A stretch of 42,664 nucleotides of DNA from Spirochaetales bacterium (GTDB lineage Bacteria; Spirochaetota; Spirochaetia; Treponematales; Treponemataceae): NCBI GenBank assembly GCA_003246335.1, contig QKAR01000159.1, positions 1-42,664 of the forward strand, given 5' to 3'. Under the pieces are notes generated by a model. That model was given only the letters and a program-made list of their open reading frames with translations, did not search any database and was not told the DNA's origin. Positions 26,111 to 35,734 of the stretch are shown piece by piece (position 1 is the stretch's first letter; the number at the start of each line of letters is the position of its first letter). Both the position numbers and the translations under genes were made by a program.

Positions 26111-27730
26111 TTATCCGAGCGCGAGCGCGTCCAGTTTTTTGTTGACGCGGAGGATTCCGAGCTCGTTTTCCAACCCGATTTCGCGGAGTCTCGAGGCTTC
26201 CGCCGTGATTTCGCAGGCCTGTTGGGAGATCGCTTCCGCTTCTGCGGTCGCCTCTTTACTCCTGGTTTCGATGCCGGAAAAGGCGGCCGTCGTGCGTTCG
26301 ATAGCCGAGGAAATTTCGCCGACCGACGACGAAACGCGCGCGTAGAGCTCATCGATTGAGCCGATGGCTAGGGATATTTCGTCGGCCCTCGACGATACGC
26401 TCCTCATGCTCGTGACGATATCGGAAAGTGCCACAGCCATTTCGTTAGAGCGATTTTTGATCAAGTCGAATTTCCTGAGGCTTTCCACGCTGTCCCCGTG
26501 CGCCGCTTGTATGTCAAGATCGTTTTTTGTGAGAATTTCGCGGCTTCGGCGGGAGTGCTTATTCGTTTCCTCGGCGAGCTTTCGAATTTCCGCCGCGACA
26601 ACGGCGAATCCCTTTCCTCGGTCTCCCGCGTGCGCCGCCTCTATCGCCGCGTTCATGGCCAGCAGGTTCGTTCGGGCGGCTATTTCCTCGATTACCGAAA
26701 TGACGGCGAGAACCTCGTCTGAAGTAGTCTCTAAACGCTCGAGGGCCGTAACGGTTCTCCCGAAAACTTGCTCGGCGCTATTTACCTCGGCGGAGAGGGC
26801 TTTTACCACGTCCGTTTTTTGCCCGGCCTCGAGAGATATCATCCGTATGGTTTCGTTCATCGAATTTATGGTTTCTTTGGAGCGTTCGACGGTGGATATA
26901 TTGCCCTGAATTTGTGACGTAACCTGGTTGCTTTCCGTACAGAGATTTTGCTGCGCCGGCGCGCTTTCCGCGACCGTCGCGTCGAGCGTCGCGAGGATTT
27001 CTCGGACTGTTTTAGCGCCTTGTTCGATGCTTTGCAGGTTTCGGGCGGTTTTTTCGGCCACCGCGGTGAGATCTTGGCCGGTAGCCATCGTGTTTTTTGA
27101 CGAAAGAAGGATGTCCCTCATCCGCTCAAGTTGGGCTTCGGTCTTTTTGTTATGAACCTCGAGCGAAATCATGATCGCCTTTTCTATCCCGAAGCTAAAC
27201 GACAGGAACAGCAGGGTGAGAGCGTAGAAAATCGTCGCGGTGACAAACGCGTAGGCGGCTTTTTCGACCGATTCGGTCTCTTGCGGAAAAATACGAATTG
27301 CCCCGAGAAAAAACGCGAGAACGGTCTGCGTAGCGCCGATCACCCAAAGCTGTTTTCGGGTGTACCCGGAAATTACGGTAATGACGAGGGTCGGGAAACA
27401 AAAGAAGAAATACATAAAAATGTCGCGGTGGCCCTGAGGCGGCTGCAGCAAAACGAGGCAAAGAGGAACGCATCCTACAGTGGCGAAATAAACGGTGCTA
27501 ATCACCGTATAACCCCCCATCGCGTGGAAGAGAAGCGCGAGCGCGGAAAGTATAAAAACCCCTATTGCGAGAAGAGCGTCGGTTTTTTGCCCGAAGGGGA
27601 AACTCGCGATCCCGATCGCCAAAGCGGCGACACCAAAGACCGCGAGAAGGTACGAAAAGTTTCTGCTTTTGACACGAATATCAGTTCGCCGGTTTTGGTA
27701 CGGAGCGTTAAAGTGATCGAACACGCGCAT
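26111..27730 (-). CDS. Methyl-accepting chemotaxis protein with multi-helix membrane sensor
   Basis: A 539-residue chemoreceptor-like protein. Residues about 28-190 contain six hydrophobic helices with very short loops and no sizeable outside domain. No HAMP domain is recognisable. A coiled-coil signalling region follows, with the conserved tip [20 protein letters not shown] near residue 360. The topology suggests sensing within the membrane or of the energy state rather than a periplasmic ligand, but that is inference. The ATG lies 7 nt after a perfect TATAAT with no Shine-Dalgarno. The 3' end lies 6 nt from the convergent HAD gene. Confidence 0.88.
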   Translation of the reverse strand: MRVFDHFNAPYQNRRTDIRVKSRNFSYLLAVFGVAALAIGIASFPFGQKTDALLAIGVFILSALALLFHAMGGYTVISTVYFATVGCVPLCLVLLQPPQGHRDIFMYFFFCFPTLVITVISGYTRKQLWVIGATQTVLAFFLGAIRIFPQETESVEKAAYAFVTATIFYALTLLFLSFSFGIEKAIMISLEVHNKKTEAQLERMRDILLSSKNTMATGQDLTAVAEKTARNLQSIEQGAKTVREILATLDATVAESAPAQQNLCTESNQVTSQIQGNISTVERSKETINSMNETIRMISLEAGQKTDVVKALSAEVNSAEQVFGRTVTALERLETTSDEVLAVISVIEEIAARTNLLAMNAAIEAAHAGDRGKGFAVVAAEIRKLAEETNKHSRRSREILTKNDLDIQAAHGDSVESLRKFDLIKNRSNEMAVALSDIVTSMRSVSSRADEISLAIGSIDELYARVSSSVGEISSAIERTTAAFSGIETRSKEATAEAEAISQQACEITAEASRLREIGLENELGILRVNKKLDALALG

Positions 27731-27737
27731 ATATCCG

Positions 27738-27743
27738 ATTATA
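27738..27743 (-). promoter_or_regulatory. -10 element directly before the multi-helix MCP gene
   Basis: TATAAT on the minus strand, 7 nt before ATG 27730. No good -35 is seen. Confidence 0.5.
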
Positions 27744-27798
27744 CGGCCTTTCTGCGAACTGGCCTATCGCTTTTTGCGCGTTCCGGCATGAACAATTT

Positions 27799-28275
27799 TT
27801 ATTTCTTCTCTTTTCCCGAGAGGGACGCGACGTCTAGCCGTAAAACCTCGGTCATCGCGAAGACTCGTTCGTCGTAGTGCGGGTTTTCGATTTTTGAGTA
27901 ATGGCGCATGATCGCGTCGAGGCCGACTTTTTTCTCCTTGGGTTCCGACACGAAAGACAGGTTACCCCTTCCCGCGACGCTCCGGTATTTCATTCCCCAG
28001 TCGCACGCCTTTTCGCCGGTTATTAATTCATGGCCCGAATCAATGAAAAAAGCGGCGTCTCCGTTCGACCGGATCGCCTCAATTTTTTGACCCGTTTTCG
28101 CGCAGTGGAAGTATAAAACCGGAAATTCGGCGTCCGTATCCCAAAGAAACCCAAAATTGAGGCCAACTACATAGGGGTGCGCCTCGAAAATGAGCCCGAC
28201 ATGGCATACCGCACTTTCTTCGAGAAAAGCGCGCAAAATGCTTTTGTCCGTAATTTGTCGATCTATTCTTCGCAT
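27799..28275 (-). CDS. NimA-like pyridoxamine-5'-phosphate-oxidase-fold flavoprotein
   Basis: A 158-residue split-barrel protein of the PNPOx-like group that includes NimA nitroimidazole reductases. Family features are the N-terminal [25 protein letters not shown], the YVVGLNFGF strand, [13 protein letters not shown] (cofactor region) and the late [17 protein letters not shown] or haem binding is likely. The physiological substrate is unknown, and nitroimidazole resistance should not be assumed. I use ATG 28275, with AGGGTG about 6 nt upstream, rather than a TTG at 28311 that lies beyond the promoter. Divergent from the sirtuin gene. Confidence 0.8.
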   Translation of the reverse strand: MRRIDRQITDKSILRAFLEESAVCHVGLIFEAHPYVVGLNFGFLWDTDAEFPVLYFHCAKTGQKIEAIRSNGDAAFFIDSGHELITGEKACDWGMKYRSVAGRGNLSFVSEPKEKKVGLDAIMRHYSKIENPHYDERVFAMTEVLRLDVASLSGKEKK

Positions 28276-28287
28276 ACGAAACACCCT

Positions 28288-28293
28288 AGTATA
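28288..28293 (-). promoter_or_regulatory. -10 element of the NimA-like gene
   Basis: TATACT on the minus strand, 12 nt before ATG 28275. The leader would be about 5 nt. The AGGGTG next to it overlaps the expected start point, so its use as a ribosome site is doubtful. Confidence 0.45.
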
Positions 28294-28317
28294 TCGCGTT
28301 TCGTTTCGCAAGACCTT

Positions 28318-28347
28318 TTGCCTTTAACGAGAAAACGGGGATATACT
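28318..28347 (+). promoter_or_regulatory. Promoter of the sirtuin-CPBP operon, apparently leaderless
   Basis: TTGCCT (28318-28323), an 18-nt spacer and TATACT (28342-28347) are followed after 6 nt by ATG 28354. No Shine-Dalgarno. Confidence 0.6.
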
Positions 28348-28353
28348 CAGCGT

Positions 28354-29097
28354 ATGGATTCCGTGGAAAGTCTTTGGGAAATGGTTCGCGACTCTCGCCA
28401 TTGCGTCGCTTTTACCGGGGCTGGCGTGAGCACCCTTTCGGGGATACGCGACTTTCGGGGAAAGAACGGTCTATACAAAACCGTAGACGCGGATCGCATG
28501 TTCGATATCGGCGTATTCCGTCGAGACCCGTCGGTATATTACGGAATGGCAAAGGCTTTTATTTATGACTTGCAGGCGCGAGAACCGTCCATCTGCCATT
28601 TTGCCTTGGCCGAAATGGAACGACGAGGTTTTCTTCACGCGGTAATCACGCAGAACATAGATCTCTTGCACACGCGCGCCGGATCAAAAAACGTCATAGA
28701 AATACATGGCTCTCCGGCGACGCATCGATGCTTGAAATGCGGAGAGACGCGATCCTTTGAGGATGCCGCGCGGGCGGTTCGGTCCGGATCTTTGCCTCGT
28801 TGCACCGCTTGCGGTGCCGTTTTGAAGCCCGACATTGTTTTTTTCGGTGAGAATTTACCCTCCGCAGCCCTTGAGAAAGCGGAGGCGGAAGCTCGTTCAG
28901 CCGATCTTTTGCTCGTGCTCGGTTCGTCCCTTGTCGTGTATCCAGCCGCAGGCCTTCCCCGCCTAACGCTCCGGCAGGGAGGCTCATTGGTGATCGTGAA
29001 CGATAATCCGACGCCGCTTGACGCGTATGCCTCGCTTCGTTTGACCGACCTTGGGGAGACCTTTACCGCCTTATCGGCGGCAATGGGCGCTTCATGA
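28354..29097 (+). CDS. Sir2-family NAD-dependent protein deacylase
   Basis: A 247-residue sirtuin that removes acyl groups from lysines using NAD. Motifs: [15 protein letters not shown] near residue 21 for [11 protein letters not shown] near 97, the catalytic histidine in EIHGS near 115, a zinc site with CLKC and CTAC cysteine pairs, and GSSLVVYPA. The usual GIPDFR is GIRDFR here. It is translationally coupled to the following CPBP gene by an ATGA overlap. An in-frame upstream extension to 28177 crosses the promoter and the divergent gene and is not used. Confidence 0.92.
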   Translation: MDSVESLWEMVRDSRHCVAFTGAGVSTLSGIRDFRGKNGLYKTVDADRMFDIGVFRRDPSVYYGMAKAFIYDLQAREPSICHFALAEMERRGFLHAVITQNIDLLHTRAGSKNVIEIHGSPATHRCLKCGETRSFEDAARAVRSGSLPRCTACGAVLKPDIVFFGENLPSAALEKAEAEARSADLLLVLGSSLVVYPAAGLPRLTLRQGGSLVIVNDNPTPLDAYASLRLTDLGETFTALSAAMGAS

Positions 29098-29921
29098 GTG
29101 ACCTCGGGACGAGAAAGCCGTCCGTTGCCGACGCCCTAATCGCATTCGCGTTCGCGATAGTATGGTCGCTGAGCGTTGGCCTCTACGCAAAAACGCATGC
29201 CGATCCCTGGTTACCCCCGCTGTTTACGATTGGTTTAGCCCTCGTCCCGGGCGTATATGCGGCGATTTTTCGCTTGTCTCCCATCCAGACTTTTCGCCTT
29301 CGTTCCCCGCGACCAAAACAGCTGTTAGGCGGAATATTCCTGTCGTTTGGCTTAGTTTTAGCCATCGGCGCGGCGAGCGTTATCAGCTCGTTTATTTTTC
29401 CTAAGCTTTCCTCGGTCGGGCTCGGCGCTCGAATTAACGTCGCTGACCCTGACCTGCTGAAACTGGTATTCGTTGTAACGATTTTACCCGCCATCGCCGA
29501 AGAATTTCTTTTTCGGGGCTTCATTCTTTCTGGGCTTGAAACGGGGCTTCGCCCTCCTTTCCCTTCGTTAGTTTGCGGCGGGCTTTTTGGATTATTGCAT
29601 CTTTCGCCCGCCCAGATTCCCTTCGCCGCGGTTGTTGGAATCGCCCTTTCCTGGGTTGCCGTTGAAACGGATTCTCTGGCGGTCACGATCGTCATGCACG
29701 CCCTTCACAATGTAGCCTTGCTGATCGCGGTTCGCGCGGTAATTTCCTGCCGCGCAAGCGCTTCGTGGGTCCGCGTGTCTCCTTCTCCCTTTGCCCTCGC
29801 CGTCGCGCTTATCCCGTTAGCGCTGATTTCTTTCGCCTTGATGCGGCAGGGAGTCAATTTGGTTCGTCGGGATGCGCGGTCGTTACGAGAGAGTCATCCC
29901 GAGGAAGAGGCCCCACGGTAG
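29094..29921 (+). CDS. CPBP-family (CAAX/Abi) intramembrane metalloprotease
   Basis: A 275-residue membrane protein with about eight hydrophobic helices. The family's catalytic motifs are present: the glutamate pair in [11 protein letters not shown] near residue 137, and histidines in GLLHLS and MHALHN. Members cleave or bind proteins within the membrane. The substrate is unknown. The start overlaps the sirtuin stop by ATGA. The last 39 nt overlap the 3' end of the convergent GNAT gene. Confidence 0.87.
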   Translation: MSDLGTRKPSVADALIAFAFAIVWSLSVGLYAKTHADPWLPPLFTIGLALVPGVYAAIFRLSPIQTFRLRSPRPKQLLGGIFLSFGLVLAIGAASVISSFIFPKLSSVGLGARINVADPDLLKLVFVVTILPAIAEEFLFRGFILSGLETGLRPPFPSLVCGGLFGLLHLSPAQIPFAAVVGIALSWVAVETDSLAVTIVMHALHNVALLIAVRAVISCRASASWVRVSPSPFALAVALIPLALISFALMRQGVNLVRRDARSLRESHPEEEAPR

Positions 29922-30506
29922 CGTCTCCAGCTTTTGGAACCCGAGTTTTTCGTAAAACGCGATCGCGCGCGTATTCTCTGCGCTAACGCCAAGGTGTACT
30001 CCTGGGCAGGAACGGGCGATTAAGCGCGAAAGAAGCGTTTCCATGAGTCTTTTTCCGCAACCCTGGCCTTGAAGCGCCGGCAAGAGATCGATGTGGAGAT
30101 GGGCGGGATATTTGGAAAGCCACGGAGCGACTGGAACGGTTCCGTGGCTTTCGTGAATTTTCGCGATTAAGCCGCGTTCTTGCTCTGATACGGTGGTTCC
30201 CTCAGCATTTGTTTTGGGGTAGCGCGCTCGCAGCGTTGGAAGCCAGTAGGATTCCATCCATTCGTCGAAGCCGAGAGTGTCGTCGGTCGCGAGAATATAT
30301 CCGAGGGGAATTTCCCGTTGAGTCGCGACGAAACAGTAGTCTCGGTCTTTAATCAGATAGGGCGCCGCGTAGTATTGCCCAAGCATCCACGGATCCCCGA
30401 AAAGGCCCGTGGCGTCATCGCCCGCCGCACCCGTTTTAAGGCATATTTCGTAGAGGTAGGGCAGGTCCGATAAATGGGCTTCGCGTAGTTGCGCATTCGG
30501 CTTCAT
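29883..30506 (-). CDS. GNAT-family N-acetyltransferase
   Basis: A 207-residue acetyltransferase. The acetyl-CoA loop is LQGQGCGKRLM near residue 150, followed by LGVSAENTRAIAFYEKLGF (motif B). The N-terminal part, LREAHLSDLPYLYEICLKTG, and the long middle region are typical of a GNAT group I have seen compared with the HAT-like part of O-GlcNAcase. The acetyl acceptor is unknown. I start at ATG 30506 (MKPNAQLREA). An in-frame ATG at 30578 adds 24 atypical residues. Confidence 0.8.
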   Translation of the reverse strand: MKPNAQLREAHLSDLPYLYEICLKTGAAGDDATGLFGDPWMLGQYYAAPYLIKDRDYCFVATQREIPLGYILATDDTLGFDEWMESYWLPTLRARYPKTNAEGTTVSEQERGLIAKIHESHGTVPVAPWLSKYPAHLHIDLLPALQGQGCGKRLMETLLSRLIARSCPGVHLGVSAENTRAIAFYEKLGFQKLETLPWGLFLGMTLS

Positions 30507-30577
30507 GAGGAAAATAAAAACACGAAATCCAACATGCTGTCTATCTGGACCAAAAAAGGAGATGCGTTCGCCATTCA

Positions 30578-30606
30578 TTCACAATTTCCGCCATTTATGG
30601 TATTCT
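30578..30606 (+). promoter_or_regulatory. Promoter of the dnaX-ybaB-recR operon, apparently leaderless
   Basis: TTCACA (30578-30583), a 17-nt spacer and TATTCT (30601-30606) are followed after 7 nt by the dnaX ATG. No Shine-Dalgarno. Confidence 0.6.
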
Positions 30607-30613
30607 TGCCCCT

Positions 30614-32377
30614 ATGGCTTACGAAGTAACCGCCACGAGACGGCGGCCCCAACGGTTCGAAGACCTGATCGGTCAGGACTTCGTCGTCGCGACGCTTCAA
30701 AAATCAATCGCCGCCGGCAAAATCGCCCCCGCGTATCTTTTTTCCGGCCCGCGCGGATGCGGAAAGACCAGTTCCGCGCGCATTCTCGCCAAGGCGCTTA
30801 ACTGCGAAAAAGGCCCGGCGGCCACTCCCTGCGGAGTATGTTCCGCCTGCGTCGAGATAACGCGCGGCTCGAGTCTGGACGTAATCGAAATCGACGGCGC
30901 CTCCAATACGAGCGTTAACGACGTTCGGCAAATTAAGGACGAGGTGCTGTTTCCCCCGAATTCTTGCCGCTATAAAGTGTACATTATCGACGAAGTGCAC
31001 ATGCTCTCGACGAGCGCGTTTAACGCGCTCCTGAAGACGATCGAGGAGCCGCCGCCGTACGTCGTGTTCATTTTCGCGACAACGGAATTGCACAAAGTTC
31101 CCGCGACGATCAAAAGTCGCTGTCAGCAGTTTAACTTTCGGTTAGTTTCGGTAGATTTGCTTAAGGAATCCCTCGGCATTGCCGCACAGGAAGCGGGAAT
31201 TCAAGCCGATGAGGAAGCCCTTTTCTGGTTGGCGCGCGAGGCGACTGGGAGCGTTCGAGACGCCTATACCCTGTTTGACCAAGTCGCGGCGTTTTCCGAC
31301 GGACACATCACCTTTGAGAAAATTCGCGACAAGTTGGGTCTTGTTGGCGTTGACCGCATTAACCCGCTGGTCGAGGCTTGCGCGGATCGCGACGCATGCG
31401 CTGCCTTAACCGCTTTGGATGAAATCCTTCAAGCGGGCGTGTCCGTCGAGCAGTTTACGGTCGACATGGCCGATTATTTTCGCAATATTTTGCTCCTCGC
31501 AAGCGGCGTGACGAGAGAGTCATTGTTGGGCCAGGCTCCCGAGCGGTTTTCCGGGAAAGTTCGAGCCGCGTGGTCTTCTACGCAGATCGAGCGGGCCCTT
31601 TCGCTCATGCTCCAACTCTATCGCGACCTGCGCTACTCGCTGGACCCTCGCTATGAGCTGGAGTTGGCGGTGTCGCGGCTTTCATGGGTCTCCGATTACG
31701 TCTCGGCGACGGACGTGAGCGACGCGATTAAACGCGCGCAATCCGTTTTATTGGACGGACATCGCGGGGCCGATTCAACCCCGCCGAAGGTCCCGGCGCC
31801 GCGGAGGGATACCGGCCCTTTTCCTGATGCGGGCCTCGTTTCGGGGAATCCTCCCGAAGCGGCCCGCGCGGAACCCCAAGACGCGCAAGCGATGGCGGAT
31901 TTTGAGGATCATATCTCGGACCCTTTTGCCGCGTTGCGTCAACGGTTAGGCTCCGCTTCCGAACCATGCGAACCTGTTCAGTCCGAGCATGCATCGTCTC
32001 CCCCGGAACCGATCGCCCCGACTCCTTCGGCCCTTTCGACGATATCGTTTGATATACTCCAGGAGTCTTTAGTCGAGTATTTTCAGGAATCAAAAAATAT
32101 CGTCGCGACGAGTTTATCGCAAGCCTTTGATTGGAAGGATTCGGGCGACGTGGTTTCGTTCGCGGTGGACAAACCGTTCGTGCATAATTTTTTGGAGCAA
32201 GACCATCGACTTATCGCCGATCGCGCGTCTATTCTATTGGGGCGTAAAGTGAGCTTGTCTATTTTGCTCGCGGAAAGTCGTAAAACCGAGCTTTCCACAC
32301 CGGATTCGCCTCGAATTCCGCCGCAAGTTGAACTTGTTCGTAAAATATTTCACGGGACGATCGCCGAGGAGGCATGA
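30614..32377 (+). CDS. dnaX: DNA polymerase III subunit gamma/tau
   Basis: Clamp-loader ATPase of the replisome. The 587-residue protein has Walker A GPRGCGKTSS near residue 45, the zinc-binding cysteines C...CGVCSAC (about 64-79), Walker B with DEVHMLS, the sensor-1 region FIFATTELHKVP, and the clamp-loader collar around residues 240-370. A Pro/Glu-rich linker (about 400-480) leads to a tau-like C-terminal domain. The reading frame is intact. An A6 run near 32086 lies late in the gene, and I see no reason to call a gamma-producing frameshift there. First gene of the common dnaX-ybaB-recR operon. Confidence 0.95.
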   Translation: MAYEVTATRRRPQRFEDLIGQDFVVATLQKSIAAGKIAPAYLFSGPRGCGKTSSARILAKALNCEKGPAATPCGVCSACVEITRGSSLDVIEIDGASNTSVNDVRQIKDEVLFPPNSCRYKVYIIDEVHMLSTSAFNALLKTIEEPPPYVVFIFATTELHKVPATIKSRCQQFNFRLVSVDLLKESLGIAAQEAGIQADEEALFWLAREATGSVRDAYTLFDQVAAFSDGHITFEKIRDKLGLVGVDRINPLVEACADRDACAALTALDEILQAGVSVEQFTVDMADYFRNILLLASGVTRESLLGQAPERFSGKVRAAWSSTQIERALSLMLQLYRDLRYSLDPRYELELAVSRLSWVSDYVSATDVSDAIKRAQSVLLDGHRGADSTPPKVPAPRRDTGPFPDAGLVSGNPPEAARAEPQDAQAMADFEDHISDPFAALRQRLGSASEPCEPVQSEHASSPPEPIAPTPSALSTISFDILQESLVEYFQESKNIVATSLSQAFDWKDSGDVVSFAVDKPFVHNFLEQDHRLIADRASILLGRKVSLSILLAESRKTELSTPDSPRIPPQVELVRKIFHGTIAEEA

Positions 32378-32380
32378 CAT

Positions 32381-32686
32381 ATGGATATGAATCCGTTTGA
32401 AATCATGAAAAACGCGAAAGCTTTGCAAGAGGAATTTGGACGCATACAAAAAGAACTTGCCTCGGAGCGCGTCATCGGTTCGTCCGGCGGAGGGATAGTT
32501 AAAGTTACGCTTAATGGTCAATTCGACTTGCTTTCGGTCGATCTTGACCCGATCGCGGTCGATCCCCGGGATATTCTTATGCTGCAGGACCTCATCGTCG
32601 CGGCACACGCAAATGCCGTCGAGAAAGTGAAGGATATGATGAAATCGCGTTTAGGCCCGCTCGGGGGCGGGTTTCCCGGTCTATGA
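32381..32686 (+). CDS. ybaB: Nucleoid-associated protein, YbaB/EbfC family
   Basis: A 101-residue DNA-binding homodimer subunit. In Borrelia the orthologue EbfC binds DNA and shapes the nucleoid. Family marks are the N-terminal helix (MKNAKALQEEFGRIQKELAS) and the core VKVTLNGQFDLLSVDLDP followed by a long C-terminal helix. It begins 3 nt after dnaX, with GAGGAGG in the end of dnaX, and overlaps recR as ATGA. Confidence 0.93.
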   Translation: MDMNPFEIMKNAKALQEEFGRIQKELASERVIGSSGGGIVKVTLNGQFDLLSVDLDPIAVDPRDILMLQDLIVAAHANAVEKVKDMMKSRLGPLGGGFPGL

Positions 32687-33270
32687 ACGCTCTCGACGAC
32701 GTGATCGATAGCCTTTCGCGCTTGCCGGGCGTCGGTAAGAAGAGCGCCGCGCGCATCGCCCATCATCTTTTAAAAAGCGACGACAGTCTGTGCGAACGCC
32801 TCGCGCACGATATCTCCGTTCTGCATCAGCGCATCCATCCCTGCAAAATATGCGGCGCGTATACCGAAGACGATATTTGCGCGGTGTGCGGCAATCCCGG
32901 TCGGGATCAAAGCGTCATTTGCGTGGTCGAGCAGCCGCAGGACGTTCAAACGATTGAGGCTGTGCATGAATATACTGGCTTGTTTCACGTGTTGGGCGGC
33001 GTCATCGCTCCCCTTGAGGGCGTCGGACCAGATCAACTCCGTCTTTCCGAATTAGTGACCCGCATTCACGAAAACCAGGTGAAGGAAGTTATTCTCGCGA
33101 CGAACCCGACGGTGGAGGGCGATACCACGGCTCTTTACATTCAGCGTATTTTACGCGATACGGGCGTCTCGGTAACGCGGCTCGCTTCCGGCTTGCCGGT
33201 TGGAGGAGACCTTGAATACGTCGATCGCCTTACCCTTACGCGGAGTTTTCGCGGACGCGCCGCGTTTTAG
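32683..33270 (+). CDS. recR: Recombination mediator RecR
   Basis: Works with RecF/RecO to load RecA at gaps. The 195-residue protein has the N-terminal helix-hairpin-helix (LSRLPGVGKKSAARIAHHLL), the four-cysteine zinc finger CKICGAYTEDDICAVC near residue 57, and the Toprim domain with VVEQPQDVQTIE. The usual VVEDPRDV is VVEQPQDV here. The Walker-like C-terminal part contains ASGLPVGGDLEYVD. Its stop overlaps the stop of the convergent 508-residue gene by 3 nt. Confidence 0.95.
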   Translation: MNALDDVIDSLSRLPGVGKKSAARIAHHLLKSDDSLCERLAHDISVLHQRIHPCKICGAYTEDDICAVCGNPGRDQSVICVVEQPQDVQTIEAVHEYTGLFHVLGGVIAPLEGVGPDQLRLSELVTRIHENQVKEVILATNPTVEGDTTALYIQRILRDTGVSVTRLASGLPVGGDLEYVDRLTLTRSFRGRAAF

Positions 33271-34793
33271 CCGTTGTGTTGCACCCAATTTTCGATTATT
33301 GGCTCAATCGCGGGTATATCATACCCTAACGCATGGGCTTCGCTTCGTTCCACGCTCCGCTCCCAGTTTTGATAGGGGTCGCTGTAATGGGCTGAAAGAA
33401 ACCCAAAAACGAGCTCTTCCGCGGCGTTTTGCTTGCTTCCAAACAAATTACCCCTCTTCCCCGAAGACGCGGCAAGCGTCGCGCGGATGGACGGGCGGAT
33501 TCCCTTAAAAAAAAGTTCTTTATAAACCGTATAGGATTTTCCCGTCATTTTTCGAATTATATCCGCGATGGAATTAGGCGTGAACGACGGTTCTTTGATC
33601 CGTGCGGATTTAGCGGGCTGTAGGCTCGCCGTTTGAGCACCTCGCCGCATTCCCCCCTTCAGAGTTGGCTTAAACGGTGTAATCCGCTTCGTCGCGCCGT
33701 CGCCGCGCCGCTTCGGCGAAGAGATTCTCTTGTCCTCGTTTTTGGGCGTACTTCCCTTTTTAAGGGATACGGGTGAAGACTGTTTGTCGCGTACCTTGAA
33801 AGAAGATTGAGTCGCAACGCTCGCGACGGCGGAGGCTGAACCATTCGCCGGCGTCCCGATCGTCTGTTTATAGCGTTCCCACGTTCTCTGCAGGTATAAA
33901 TCGCCGCTGATATTATAATAATAACCGGTTACGATGTTCGCGAGGACGGCGTTAAGTATTTCCTCGTCTTTCCATCCATGGGTTCTTCCGTTTTTTATCG
34001 CCTGAAAAATATCGCTATGTTGGGTCCGAAATTTTCTGCTGTAAAGGAAAATGGTCTTTTCGAAAGTCGCGTCCCCGACGAGATTCCAGTATTTTATGCA
34101 ATAGGCGATGACGCGGTCTTCGGTTTTCGAGATTTCCGGCGGGATAAGGATTTTCGCTACGTCCGCCGCGTTGAACTCGATGCGGGAAAGGTCGAAATTC
34201 TTTCGGGCGCGCGACCGGTCAACCATTTCTTTCGCGCGCTTTTTTCGCCGTTCTTCATGTTGTTTTTTTAGTTCTTGGACGGAGTCTATGGTATCAGTGA
34301 CGTACAGCCTGATAAGCTCCGCAGTTTTTTCCATGGACGAGTGGCGATATTGAAGGATTTTGGCGTAACGGACGTATTTTTCCGTAAAGGCGATTGCCGC
34401 GTAGCGATCCGGCGAAATCACCGCGAGCAATCCTTCCGCGAGTTTTATCACGGAATACGCGTCCGTCATGTCGATCGTTTCAATATCGCGGGTAAGAAGC
34501 TCAAGAATGCCCGTCGTGCGCGCGATTGCGCGGTCCGCGAGCGCGATGGTCGTTTCCCGTAGCATTTCGCGGTATCGCGGGTCGTTGGAGCGAAAATAGC
34601 GCAGGAGGGCCGTCCGTTGTTCGTCGTTGGGGAATTTTCGACGCAGTTTCGTGTTATAAATCGAGAGGGCGTCACCCTGTCTGCCCATTTTGCGTAACTC
34701 GAAGTACCGCTCGATGTCGGGATCGCTCTCGAAGCTCATTCCCGGAAATTCCGACTCAAGGATCCGTTTCTGTAAATCCGACAGAGTGCGCAT
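33267..34793 (-). CDS. Conserved hypothetical protein downstream of flaB, 508 residues
   Basis: Not recognised. Soluble and strongly basic. Residues 1 to about 180 are helical (TLSDLQKRILESEFPG at the start). A charged coiled-coil follows around 180-210 (KKQHEERRKKRAKEM), then a region near 215-330 with ISKTEDRVIAYCIKYWNL. A low-complexity Ser/Lys/Pro/Arg linker runs about 330-425, and a C-terminal domain ends the protein. No catalytic motif is visible. ATG 34793 lies 9 nt after TATACT with no Shine-Dalgarno. An upstream TTG/GTG-type extension would run through the flaB terminator. Likely spirochaete-specific, but I cannot name it. Confidence 0.8.
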   Translation of the reverse strand: MRTLSDLQKRILESEFPGMSFESDPDIERYFELRKMGRQGDALSIYNTKLRRKFPNDEQRTALLRYFRSNDPRYREMLRETTIALADRAIARTTGILELLTRDIETIDMTDAYSVIKLAEGLLAVISPDRYAAIAFTEKYVRYAKILQYRHSSMEKTAELIRLYVTDTIDSVQELKKQHEERRKKRAKEMVDRSRARKNFDLSRIEFNAADVAKILIPPEISKTEDRVIAYCIKYWNLVGDATFEKTIFLYSRKFRTQHSDIFQAIKNGRTHGWKDEEILNAVLANIVTGYYYNISGDLYLQRTWERYKQTIGTPANGSASAVASVATQSSFKVRDKQSSPVSLKKGSTPKNEDKRISSPKRRGDGATKRITPFKPTLKGGMRRGAQTASLQPAKSARIKEPSFTPNSIADIIRKMTGKSYTVYKELFFKGIRPSIRATLAASSGKRGNLFGSKQNAAEELVFGFLSAHYSDPYQNWERSVERSEAHALGYDIPAIEPIIENWVQHNG

Positions 34794-34802
34794 AGTGGCC
34801 GG

Positions 34803-34808
34803 AGTATA
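34803..34808 (-). promoter_or_regulatory. -10 element of the 508-residue gene
   Basis: TATACT on the minus strand lies 9 nt before ATG 34793 and only 2 nt after the T-run of the flaB terminator. The terminator stem occupies the -35 area, so no -35 hexamer is seen. Confidence 0.5.
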
Positions 34809-34810
34809 GC

Positions 34811-34846
34811 AAAAAAAAAGGTTAATTCCCACTAGGGGAATTAACC
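34811..34846 (-). terminator. Intrinsic terminator of flaB
   Basis: An 11-bp perfect stem (plus-strand arms 34820-34830 and 34836-34846, core GGTTAATTCCC) with a 5-nt loop is followed on the minus strand by nine T residues (34819-34811). It lies 27 nt after the flaB stop. Confidence 0.92.
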
Positions 34847-34873
34847 TTTTGGCCCGTCCTCTCGTAGTGGTGA

Positions 34874-35734
34874 CTACTTCAAGAGACTGAGAACGCCCTG
34901 CGTTGACTGGTTGGCCTGAGCGAGCATCGCGGTACCGGCCTGCGAAAGGATCTGGTTTTTCGTAAAATCGACCATTTCCTTCGCCATGTCGGTGTCTCGG
35001 ATGCGCGACTCGGAGGCTTGCAGGTTTTCCGCTCCGACGTTCAATCCCTTGATCGCGTACTCAAGGCGGTTCTGGTAAGCGCCGAGGTCTGCCCTCTGCT
35101 TGCTTACTTTCTTCAACGCCTCGTCGAGAGTTCCAATAGAGCGATTAGCACTGTCGGCGGTTTCGAGCGACATTACGCTCTCGTCGCCGACGCTTCGGAC
35201 ACCAAGGGCCGCTGCGGTCATGGTGCCGATGTAGACGCGGGTCCGCTGATCCATGTTCGCTCCGATGTGGAACCACATAGACCCCGTGACCGTGTTCTCT
35301 CCGGTTTCCCGTGCGAACCGTCCGGTAAGCATATTCATGCCGTTAAACTGCGCCTGGCTGGAGATTCGGTCGATTTCCGCAACAAGTTGGGAAACCTCTA
35401 CCTGAATCTGCATGCGGTCTTCCGCGGTATAGATACCGTTAGAGGACTGTACGCTGAGTTCTCGGACGCGCTGAAGAATGTCCTGGGTTTCCTGGAGGTA
35501 ACCCTCGGTCGTTTGAATGAAGGAGATACCGTTCTGTGCGTTGGTACTGGCCTGATTCAAACCGCGAACTTGGCTTCGCATCTTTTCGGATACGGCGAGC
35601 CCAGACGCGTCATCTCCCGCGCGATTAATACGCTGCCCGGATGAAAGTTTCTCTATGTTCTTCTGGTTTGCACCCGAAGTCTCCCCCAGTTGCCTTGAAG
35701 AAAACATAGCGCTCAGGTTGTGATTGATGATCAT
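34874..35734 (-). CDS. flaB: Periplasmic flagellar core flagellin FlaB
   Basis: Core filament subunit of the spirochaete endoflagellum. The 286-residue protein begins [17 protein letters not shown] and has the conserved N-terminal D0/D1 helices ([32 protein letters not shown]), a short middle region ([17 protein letters not shown]-like, here GSMWFHIG) and C-terminal helices ending [11 protein letters not shown]. It matches Treponema FlaB closely. There is no signal peptide, as expected for a type III exported flagellin. AAGGAG lies 7 nt before the ATG. It is followed by a strong terminator, so it is probably monocistronic. Confidence 0.97.
   Translation of the reverse strand: MIINHNLSAMFSSRQLGETSGANQKNIEKLSSGQRINRAGDDASGLAVSEKMRSQVRGLNQASTNAQNGISFIQTTEGYLQETQDILQRVRELSVQSSNGIYTAEDRMQIQVEVSQLVAEIDRISSQAQFNGMNMLTGRFARETGENTVTGSMWFHIGANMDQRTRVYIGTMTAAALGVRSVGDESVMSLETADSANRSIGTLDEALKKVSKQRADLGAYQNRLEYAIKGLNVGAENLQASESRIRDTDMAKEMVDFTKNQILSQAGTAMLAQANQSTQGVLSLLK

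Noticed and set aside
32080-32100. Slippery A-run in dnaX for gamma/tau frameshifting
   Set aside because: The run is far into the C-terminal domain, is not a canonical A AAA AAG heptamer, and has no evident stimulatory hairpin.
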